This document shows positions 47,249 to 54,772 of a DNA stretch of 64,000 nt, piece by piece. Location of the stretch: positions 62,001-126,000 of the forward strand of contig NZ_JAMXLR010000055.1 in NCBI RefSeq assembly GCF_024054565.1, given 5' to 3'. The first letter of the stretch is position 1. Each line of letters starts with the position of its first letter. Position numbers and translations under genes: made by a program. This stretch comes from Aeoliella straminimaris (GTDB lineage Bacteria > Planctomycetota > Planctomycetia > Pirellulales > Lacipirellulaceae). Under the pieces are notes generated by a model. It worked only from the letters and a program-made list of their open reading frames with translations, was not told the origin of the DNA and made no database searches.

Positions 47249-48394
47249 ATGCTACTTGCAGCCGCCTCACATCAGTTTCCTGCCATCACCGTGCCAGGTG
47301 GGCCAGTCGTCGGGCAACCGACCAGACTGCTCGACGCCTGGACTCCGTCACCATTGGTGATGTGGGCGCCCGAGTTCCACTACGCTTCGCACTCAATTCG
47401 CTTCGAGGTACACGATGGCCAATCGTCCGCACCTCGCCCCACTGGAATCAAGTCGCGGCTTAGCGACATCGCCTCTCGACGAAAGGAAGCAATACGCTTC
47501 CAAGATTCTCAACTCGTGTTCGACGTCCGGTACGACGACAACTCAAATGTGGCCCACATTCTTCAGAACCAGATTGGCGTGGGCTTGATAGCCCTGGAGG
47601 CGCTACAAGATGTGATTTCGACAAGGGATCTCGTCTTTATTGTGAATCAAGGTACACCCCAATATGCGCTCGACTTGTTTCGCACGATGCAATGTGAAGC
47701 AATCTCGAGTGACGCGCCGGTTGAAGGCAATCTGCTTAGCTCCAATCCCAGAAAGCTACTGTTGCGGGCTGTGGCGGGACGTTGGTTGCATCGACGCGCC
47801 GTCGAGCTTGGGATAGTCTCAGACAGTCGGGTGACTGGCGATCGAGTTTTCTTGGCACGACGTGGCCGGCGATCCTTGACAAATCACGAAAAAATATCGC
47901 AGCTATTGCAGGAACACGATTTCCGGACCGTTTTATTGGAGGAACTGTCTATACCTGAACAAATCCAATGTGTGGTGGGTGCCGAGACGATCTTTGGCAT
48001 GCACGGCGCGGCATTGGGATATCTCCTGCTTCGCGGCGAAGAGATCTCCGACAAAGGGTTGTTACTTGAGTCATTTCCATGTGGCTATGCGACTAACTGG
48101 TGTCGGGCTATGTGTGGCCTTAATGGCCTTAAATGGATTGGACTTATGGGGTCGTTCGCAGATCAGGCATCGGATGCACTGGCACCTAGCAGGCAGCCGC
48201 GCCTTATGGAATCGGCAGACTACGAACTCGATGCGGGCACGATCTCGCGAATCTTGGCTCCTCCGACGCTGAACGCATTGGGCGATAATCCCTGGATGAA
48301 GCTTGGCTCAAATTTTGCCGTCCACCTGCCAGCCGACGCGTATAGCCAATTGCAGAACCAACGATTCCTTATCGATAACGAGGGAAGTACATGA
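47249..48394 (+). CDS. Glycosyltransferase family 61-like protein
   Basis: 381 residues. The C-terminal half matches the DUF563/GT61 pattern: RVFLARRGRRSLTNHEKI, LLEELSIPEQIQCVVGAETIFGMHGAALGYLLL. The N-terminal half is less typical. GT61 members transfer xylose and similar sugars in eukaryotes and occur in bacterial surface-glycan clusters. Its stop overlaps the start of the next gene (ATGA at 48391-48394). Confidence 0.75.
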   Translation: MLLAAASHQFPAITVPGGPVVGQPTRLLDAWTPSPLVMWAPEFHYASHSIRFEVHDGQSSAPRPTGIKSRLSDIASRRKEAIRFQDSQLVFDVRYDDNSNVAHILQNQIGVGLIALEALQDVISTRDLVFIVNQGTPQYALDLFRTMQCEAISSDAPVEGNLLSSNPRKLLLRAVAGRWLHRRAVELGIVSDSRVTGDRVFLARRGRRSLTNHEKISQLLQEHDFRTVLLEELSIPEQIQCVVGAETIFGMHGAALGYLLLRGEEISDKGLLLESFPCGYATNWCRAMCGLNGLKWIGLMGSFADQASDALAPSRQPRLMESADYELDAGTISRILAPPTLNALGDNPWMKLGSNFAVHLPADAYSQLQNQRFLIDNEGST

Positions 48395-49038
48395 ACGACG
48401 AGCCCAAGATTTTCTGCATTGGTTTTCAGAAGACAGGTACTTCGTCACTCGGGAAAGCGCTGGAGATCCTCGGGTATCGGGTTTGTGGTTATCAGCAGTT
48501 TCGTGATTTGGCAGCCGTTCCAGTCGACGACCTGGGGGACCGAATTCAGGAACGCGCAACGGATTTGATAACTCAATACGACGCCTTCAAAGATACGCCT
48601 TGGCCGGTTCTGTATCAACTCTGTGATCGCATCTATCCAGGTAGCAAGTTCATTCACGTTATGCGAAACGAGGATTCCTGGATCAAGAGCGTTGTCAGCG
48701 ATTTTGGCTGCTACCCTAACTCCGTCCACACCTGGATCTACGGTGAAAGTGCGCCTCTCGGCAACGAAGATGCTTACCTCAAGCGATACACAAAACACAA
48801 CCAGGAGGTTATGGAATACTTCTCCGGTCGAAGTACTGACTATTTGCGACTTGACCTGAATTCTGGGGAGGTTAATTGGGAGAATATCTGCCGATTCTTG
48901 GACAAAGAAACGCCCGAAATCCCTTGGCCTCACGTCAACACCGCCAAAGACAAAGCACGGCGAATGTTGCTTCAGAGAATACGAGGTAAACTCAACAGCT
49001 TCTTCGGCTTCCCCCGAAAAGGAGGTGGCGTCCGGTGA
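48391..49038 (+). CDS. Small sulfotransferase-family protein
   Basis: 215 residues. FCIGFQKTGTSSLGKALEILGY is a PAPS-type P-loop (K-T-G-T-S-S) and FIHVMRNEDSWIKSVVSDF the 3'-phosphate site. Its short length and the wording of the loop put it near the P-loop sulfotransferase-like family (Sulfotransfer_4/NodH-like), common beside glycosyltransferases. Translationally coupled to the GT61-like gene. Confidence 0.85.
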   Translation: MNDEPKIFCIGFQKTGTSSLGKALEILGYRVCGYQQFRDLAAVPVDDLGDRIQERATDLITQYDAFKDTPWPVLYQLCDRIYPGSKFIHVMRNEDSWIKSVVSDFGCYPNSVHTWIYGESAPLGNEDAYLKRYTKHNQEVMEYFSGRSTDYLRLDLNSGEVNWENICRFLDKETPEIPWPHVNTAKDKARRMLLQRIRGKLNSFFGFPRKGGGVR

Positions 49039-49147
49039 CGTTCGGACCTGCCCTTGCGTTACCAGCTGTCATTGAGCTCTTTGACTGAAAAGCCAGATTT
49101 ACTCCACGGAGCACGACGTCCAGTGAAATCGGAATTGCTCCAGCTCA

Positions 49148-50266
49148 CTACAGGGCGGCCTCACATGCTTTCGCGCTTGATGATTGCAGGCGGCGCAACG
49201 GGCCAAGTGCGATCAGCACTAACATTAACAATGATCCACTCAAAGGTTCGGGGACATCCAAGGAGCCCGCGACGGCGGAGGCCTCTGCCTCACCAAAATG
49301 CATCTTCCATACTCCATAGTCGGCAATGTCAACGATCCCATTGCCACTGCCATCTGCTGCGGAGTAAGGCTGCACGTTAGACCCCAGCAAATTTCGCCAC
49401 ATCGTGTAGTCGGCGATATTTGTAATTCCATCTTCGTTGTAGTCAGCAGCTGGTCCAACCGGAGAAAGTCCTTTTACGGATCCAACTCCCAGATAGTCCA
49501 CTTCCAACCGTTGGTTGGTGAAGAAGTTTCGATCGTCGTTCTCAATTACTCTTACATAATCAAGAATTGGCTCACTGAATCGGAACACGAACACTTGGTC
49601 CATCTCGCTTGCTACATCTGAGTCACTGATCGCGAACTCCGGCAGATTAAGTAGGAAATTCGATACGCTGCTATTAAACCCATTGAAGATCCGCTGCCTT
49701 GAAGAACACTCCGCATCGGCGCACAGTTCTAGGCTAAACGGATTCAAACCACCATCTTCAGCCAGGATCAAATCCGTGAAACCACCCGCAACGGCACTGA
49801 ATACAACCGATGCGTTCCTACCGAAGTCGATGTTATTGCTCGCGTCCAAATCCTCGTCGTCCGCGTCACCGTCGCCATTTGCAGTTCCAGCATCATCCCA
49901 GACGCTGACCTCTAAATTGAAAAGAGACGCGGTGCCAGCGCCCACTTCGAACGGATCAGTAGGTTTTGAAGCATCGGGATTTAGATGACTGCTGTACATC
50001 AACGCCGCTTCGACGTCGAACGTAAAGTTGTCCACCAATGTTGCCGTAGTTGCCTTCAAGTTCCCATTGAAGTCACCCAACCTATATACGGTGGTTGTCT
50101 CGATGGCAAAGGGCGCAACAGAGTCGGTCGCAAGCACCCCGTGACTGCCGATTAGATACACGTCCATCGTGACTGCGAGGGCATTTTTCGGCTCCGGACC
50201 GCCAAACGTGTACAGCCACACGAATAAAAGGAGCAAGAAGTAACGCATCGACTGCGTAGGTGGCAT
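49148..50266 (-). CDS. Secreted PEP-CTERM protein with dockerin-like calcium repeats
   Basis: 372 residues from ATG 50266 with GGGGGAT upstream (ATG 50248 also possible). After a signal peptide and a beta-rich body, two dockerin/EF-hand-like repeats follow (DYNEDGITNIADYTMWRN; DGSGNGIVDIADYGVW), then a PEP-CTERM tail VPEPLSGSLLML...LRRL. The repeats bind calcium and the tail suggests exosortase processing tied to an exopolysaccharide, which fits its place in the glycan region. Confidence 0.88.
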   Translation of the reverse strand: MPPTQSMRYFLLLLFVWLYTFGGPEPKNALAVTMDVYLIGSHGVLATDSVAPFAIETTTVYRLGDFNGNLKATTATLVDNFTFDVEAALMYSSHLNPDASKPTDPFEVGAGTASLFNLEVSVWDDAGTANGDGDADDEDLDASNNIDFGRNASVVFSAVAGGFTDLILAEDGGLNPFSLELCADAECSSRQRIFNGFNSSVSNFLLNLPEFAISDSDVASEMDQVFVFRFSEPILDYVRVIENDDRNFFTNQRLEVDYLGVGSVKGLSPVGPAADYNEDGITNIADYTMWRNLLGSNVQPYSAADGSGNGIVDIADYGVWKMHFGEAEASAVAGSLDVPEPLSGSLLMLVLIALGPLRRLQSSSAKACEAAL

Positions 50267-50577
50267 CAGAGCATCCCCCAATCGTTAGCTTGCTACCTGC
50301 ACCAAATGCCAATTCGTGACTGCAAACGCGCCGGTCCGCCGCCGACCAGTCGTGAACCTCGATCGCGCCCCGCCCCCCGTAGGTGCGGGCTGACACCCCC
50401 GAACCTATGCAACAATTGTGCGAGTCTAGATATTTTAATCGGTGGTACCAACGCCGACAACGCACAACAAATAGATTTCGATATTTCGAAGTGAGGACTT
50501 TGGCCCTACTTCCTGCGAGGTCCACGAATCACGCCGCCTATCGGATTCGGCGGGGAAGAGACCCCCGAGCGTACTTA
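50267..50577. other. Intergenic region
   Basis: About 311 bases between the PEP-CTERM/dockerin gene and a GT2 on the same strand. No supported gene. Open frames read across it only in the shadow of the GT2. Confidence 0.35.
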
Positions 50578-51588
50578 TTACCATTTGAACTCACGGCTTC
50601 GAAACCGCCGCCTCGCACCAGCATTCACGAATTGGGTATAGCACAGCTTAGCTCCGCTCAATGGTATCCTTGCGATACCCTTCCATCCATCCCGGCGCAC
50701 GCTATTCACGAACTTCAGCACAGATTTGCGAGTCGATATCGCAGAATTCTGAGGCAGACCGGCATGCGCACGAAACGTCTCTTCTAATTGCTCTCCCCGT
50801 GAGAACCGGCGCAGAAGACGAATGCGATCTTGCCGATCACGAGCATGCCAAAGTGGCGTAAAGTAGGCTGCGTTCATTTCGGTTCCTAAAGCCAACCGTA
50901 TGCTGTGCTCGTATAACTCTCCAAAGGTAGTATAGGGGGTGTACTGATGGCTGACCTTTCTCGAAGCTGCGATCGATTGAGTTCCCCGGGCTGAAGTAAA
51001 CAGGCTAGTCTTTACACAGGCTGCCAGGAACCCATCTTCAACGAGACATAGCTTCGGAAGCCGTATGTCGCTCAACGCACCCGCAGTGGCGGCATAGAGC
51101 TGACCACAGATACTACCGTCACGGTGCGGCGTCTGGCCTACGCTGAAAGATAGACGCACCAAACGAGAACACTTTTCCGCAAACACCGGTTGGGGTTGCG
51201 AAACGACAATGCTGACATCTGGCGAATCCAGCGATTCGAGTAGCGTGGCAATCGCCTTGGGATCAAGGATTCGGATATCGCCATCCACAAACACCATTGC
51301 GGATGCCCCCGCGTTGAGCGCATGCTCGACAAAAGCATTCCAAGTGTTGGCCTTACCCCCTTCTTCCAAGTTGAGCGCAGAGGCGGTTCGATAGTCTCTG
51401 GTGGGCCACCGTTGCACTTCGGATTGAGCAACCTCAAACGACCGATCCGTGCAACCATTGCAGAGGATCGAGAAGTCGACCCTCAGGTCGGGAGGGAACA
51501 CTTGTGCTTCCAAATCGCTCAACAGCTTTGGCAAACACTCCTGTTCGTTGTGGACGAATACCCCAGCCGCCACCACTCGCTTGATCAT
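50578..51588 (-). CDS. Glycosyltransferase family 2
   Basis: 336 residues from ATG 51588 (TTG one codon earlier is possible). VVAAGVFVHNEQECLPKLLSDL opens the GT-A fold; FVDGDIRI is the DxD-type motif. The C-terminal half has LVEDGFLAACV, a catalytic-ED-like region. It is on the opposite strand from the preceding plus-strand run. Confidence 0.85.
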   Translation of the reverse strand: MIKRVVAAGVFVHNEQECLPKLLSDLEAQVFPPDLRVDFSILCNGCTDRSFEVAQSEVQRWPTRDYRTASALNLEEGGKANTWNAFVEHALNAGASAMVFVDGDIRILDPKAIATLLESLDSPDVSIVVSQPQPVFAEKCSRLVRLSFSVGQTPHRDGSICGQLYAATAGALSDIRLPKLCLVEDGFLAACVKTSLFTSARGTQSIAASRKVSHQYTPYTTFGELYEHSIRLALGTEMNAAYFTPLWHARDRQDRIRLLRRFSRGEQLEETFRAHAGLPQNSAISTRKSVLKFVNSVRRDGWKGIARIPLSGAKLCYTQFVNAGARRRFRSREFKW

Positions 51589-52041
51589 CAAAGACTACCA
51601 CTGCTAGGACCGTATCTTGAAATTTGTCTAGTATTATACGTTGGGCACTAGCTTGGCGGAAACTGAGTTGCTTCAACTGCGAAGCGAAAGACGTTGTCTG
51701 GATGGTAGTATTCGCGGAACACTACCATAGCTTCCGCAGATGCACAAAATCTCCAATCCACTCAACGCGAGCGAGAAGTCCCGCGAGGGACGATACTGTC
51801 TCAAGTCATAGGTCAGAAAATCTGCGCCTCTATACTTGGTCGCGTAGAACGGGGCCTCAGTCAAATCCGACCTACCTTGCCAGCTGAGGTGGGCCTTTCT
51901 AGCGCAAGCTACGGCGGATTAAACAACACGCTAGAGTGAGTTTGGAGTTCCAGCTAGTCAGCCTGTTATCGAGGGGGGTAAAGCATGTGCCAGACGGGGA
52001 TAGCGTCATGAAACGATGAAGCGATTGTCGAATCACCTAGA
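51589..52041. other. Intergenic region with a short hairpin
   Basis: About 450 AT-rich bases. ATGGTAGT (51702-51709) and ACTACCAT (51721-51728) form an 8-bp inverted repeat with a spacer of 11. A minus-strand open frame of 63 codons at 51673-51864 has no similarity I can recognise. Confidence 0.35.
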
Positions 52042-54237
52042 CTATCTCAATAACGACTCTTCCAAGCCTGCCATGACTTGGTCCAGAGCCTGGATGTCGA
52101 CCTGCTGCTGTTGCTGTGTTGAAGTTTGAGTGTTCAGCAATGATGCTTCTGGCAAGTCCTCGATTTCACTCACTTCGTCATCCAATTGAAGGTAGGAGAC
52201 CTCGTCTTCCTCCATCGGTTCGCCCTGAGATTGTACGACCTCAGATTGTTCGACCTGAGATTGCACGCTACTCGTGATTTCAGGATGACTGACCGTATAT
52301 ACGGTCGCCGAATCGACGAAACTCTTCCAAGTGGCACTCGGGGCAAAGCTAGGCGTTGGTACAAATGAAGAAGAACTCGGCTCGGATGGCGCGGGTAGCG
52401 GAGTTAGTCCCACCTCATCCGCTTGAAATCCCTCGCGTATATACTCGTTGAGCGCGTGGGCCGTCAAATCTGCATTCCAGGTGCCTTGCGACTGACCAGC
52501 CCAAGCGCCCACGAGCTGTTCGTAATTGGTGAACCCGAGCTTCGCCGCGTAGCTCAGGCTGGTGCGCGTGGGATCGATGAAGCTTGGCTTCTCGAAATTG
52601 GCTGTCGGCTCATAGTTGGCCAGGTAGTCGGCAGTGGTGACTTCGGTTTGACCTAGTTCTTTAAACCACCCACCACTGTCACTTGCCGTGGAGTAGTACT
52701 GATTATTTGACAGCGAATAGCTGTCATCTCCCGCTGGCAAGGGATGGAGCATGTGCTTCACGCCGTTCGGGTCGACAAGGGTGTTGTTGGAGAACGTCAT
52801 AGCCGACAACTGAGGAACTCTCTGAAACACTACCGGCCCTCCCCAACGATAAATCACATTACTATCAACCTCAAAGTTGTTGACGCCAGCGCCTTCGTTG
52901 TCGGTATTGATGCTGAGAGCATAGGGAATCTTCTGGGCATTGACGCGGTTGGCGATAATGTTGTTCTTGAAATACCCTCCCTCAATATCGCTGATCGATA
53001 CTCCAAGGCCATCGGAATTGGTAAAGCCTTCGCTACTGCCTCCTTCAAGGTACACGTTGTCCTCAATTTGGAAAATGCTTCCCTCAATCACATCGTCGGG
53101 ACCGTCCCCATACTGCGCTTGCGCGGGATTTCGAACATACAGATTGTCCTTAACAATATGAGTGCCGGAGTCTACCTTGAACTTGGTGCCCATCGATGAG
53201 CCACGAGAAAAGATATTTCCCACGACCGTGGAGCTGTGTACTTCATTCGAAAGATAAATGTTGTGGCTGAATATATCAGGGTTGTCTTTAGTTGGATGCC
53301 AGCCGTTATGATCGAAGAAGTTCTCCTCAATCACAACGTCAGTCGAGTAATTTGAGAAGAATCCAGTAATAGGGCTATTGCCCCAGGAGTTTAGAATGGC
53401 GTTTCTGCGAAGGTAAACATTCACGACTTCATTTCCCTCACCACCATACCCCTGAACCGTGATGCTTCCGAAGTAACCTTCAAGGCGGCAATCCTCTATC
53501 AGAATGTCAGATCCGGTGCCCGTAATCTTGACTCCCTGGCCACCGTCAGAACCATCAGCCGCACGATTATTGGGCGAAAGATCTAAACCAATGACGTAAA
53601 AGTAAGACGCCCCGGCTCCCGTACTGATGAAGTTGCTCGACGGGTCGGTGAGAAACACAGGTCGGTCTCCCGTCCCGTAGGTTCCAATGAGGGTTGGCTC
53701 ATCCGCATTCCTGCCGTCGACGGGAGCGCCAAAGTTCTGATCAGTCCACGTGTCACCCCGCTTGAACAATAGGTGATCTGCGTAGCCGGATCGGAGCAGC
53801 GCTTTGCCTGCTTCGATACTTGCGACAGGGGTCTGCGCGCTGAGCCCAGAGTTGGCATCGTTTCCCTGCGAACTACTAACATAAACGATTCGTGAGTCGT
53901 CTGACGGCGTTACCACTGTCCAACCATCCGCAGTCATGGTAACCGCCATGAGAGTGCGGCATTCCAAGTGCTGAAAACTCAGCTTCCGGCATCCCCGAGC
54001 AATAGATGAGCCTTGTCCGTCCAAACAGCACTGCGATGTTAGCTTATTTACCACGGATTCTAGAATATCGTTGAAGAACATATCTCGGTACCGATTAGAG
54101 TGTGGAAGGTCGGACGCATAGGCGGAAGCCGGCTTCCACCAAACCTGTGTCAAAGGAGTAGGAGTCGTATTGTTGACGAGCGGACAAGCGAGAGCGGTAA
54201 CTACCCAAAAAACCGCGTAAATGGCTATAGAAAACAT
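52042..54237 (-). CDS. Right-handed beta-helix secreted protein with LEPR-like export motif
   Basis: 731 residues; GAGGAG ten bases before ATG 54237 supports that start. The N-terminus has a hydrophobic helix, then around residue 90 FQHLECRTLMAV, the planctomycete LEPR-type motif (usually LEPRxLLA) found at the front of exported proteins. The middle is a parallel beta-helix (IYVSSSQGNDANSGL, SITVQGYGG, NNIIANRVNAQ) of the kind in polysaccharide lyases and epimerases. The C-terminus is Ser/Gln/Glu-rich. Whether it acts on polysaccharide is inference; no catalytic residues are certain. Confidence 0.82.
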   Translation of the reverse strand: MFSIAIYAVFWVVTALACPLVNNTTPTPLTQVWWKPASAYASDLPHSNRYRDMFFNDILESVVNKLTSQCCLDGQGSSIARGCRKLSFQHLECRTLMAVTMTADGWTVVTPSDDSRIVYVSSSQGNDANSGLSAQTPVASIEAGKALLRSGYADHLLFKRGDTWTDQNFGAPVDGRNADEPTLIGTYGTGDRPVFLTDPSSNFISTGAGASYFYVIGLDLSPNNRAADGSDGGQGVKITGTGSDILIEDCRLEGYFGSITVQGYGGEGNEVVNVYLRRNAILNSWGNSPITGFFSNYSTDVVIEENFFDHNGWHPTKDNPDIFSHNIYLSNEVHSSTVVGNIFSRGSSMGTKFKVDSGTHIVKDNLYVRNPAQAQYGDGPDDVIEGSIFQIEDNVYLEGGSSEGFTNSDGLGVSISDIEGGYFKNNIIANRVNAQKIPYALSINTDNEGAGVNNFEVDSNVIYRWGGPVVFQRVPQLSAMTFSNNTLVDPNGVKHMLHPLPAGDDSYSLSNNQYYSTASDSGGWFKELGQTEVTTADYLANYEPTANFEKPSFIDPTRTSLSYAAKLGFTNYEQLVGAWAGQSQGTWNADLTAHALNEYIREGFQADEVGLTPLPAPSEPSSSSFVPTPSFAPSATWKSFVDSATVYTVSHPEITSSVQSQVEQSEVVQSQGEPMEEDEVSYLQLDDEVSEIEDLPEASLLNTQTSTQQQQQVDIQALDQVMAGLEESLLR

Positions 54238-54772
54238 AGTTCAATAGCTCCTCGTTAAACGTTGGATTGATAGCAAGGTAGTATTTATAGCCTGACTGTC
54301 CACCCCCAACAAACGCTGTAGAGCCTAAAATCCGACCAGTCGCGGATTGCCGACCACCGATCGGGCTCCGTCATCCCGCCAATGCCCCCCAGGAGGGGTG
54401 GGGGCTCCTTACCTAGGCGGAGTAACTTGTACCTCTATCGTCAATTCTCCAGGATTTCTACTTGACATTCTTCCCCATTCCAACTCCACGCTATCGCTGC
54501 ATTCGCGCTGGCCCCCGTGAGTGAAGCGAATACGAAATCCCCGGGGCAGGCGTCACCACGCTGCAGCGTGCGGTCTGGTGGTCTCCCTAGATTCGACAAC
54601 TGGTGCTTTGCCCAGCGGAGTTCCTCCTTCCCCCAAAATGAGAAGTAGACTTCGTAAGGTTTCACGAAGCTACTTTCTGTCCATAATGGGATTAATCTTG
54701 CGCCAATAAATCAGAGCGACCCGACAACGGCGCCGCTTAGCATCCTTTGCAAATTTCGAGAGCAATCACAGT
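54238..54772. other. Intergenic region with a possible gene relic
   Basis: About 535 bases between divergent genes. A GCCCCC/GGGGGC hairpin sits at 54384-54405. A minus-strand frame at 54441-54665, extending a little upstream, reads naturally (KPYEVYFSFWGKEELRW) but has no start signal and no recognised family, so it may be a gene remnant. Confidence 0.3.

Noticed and set aside
51673-51864. Short minus-strand frame near the 51.7-kb hairpin
   Set aside because: No ribosome-binding site or family match, and it lies in an AT-rich gap with no supporting context.
54384-54405. GCCCCC/GGGGGC hairpin as a terminator
   Set aside because: No gene on either strand ends just before it, and there is no T-tract; it may be a chance inverted repeat.
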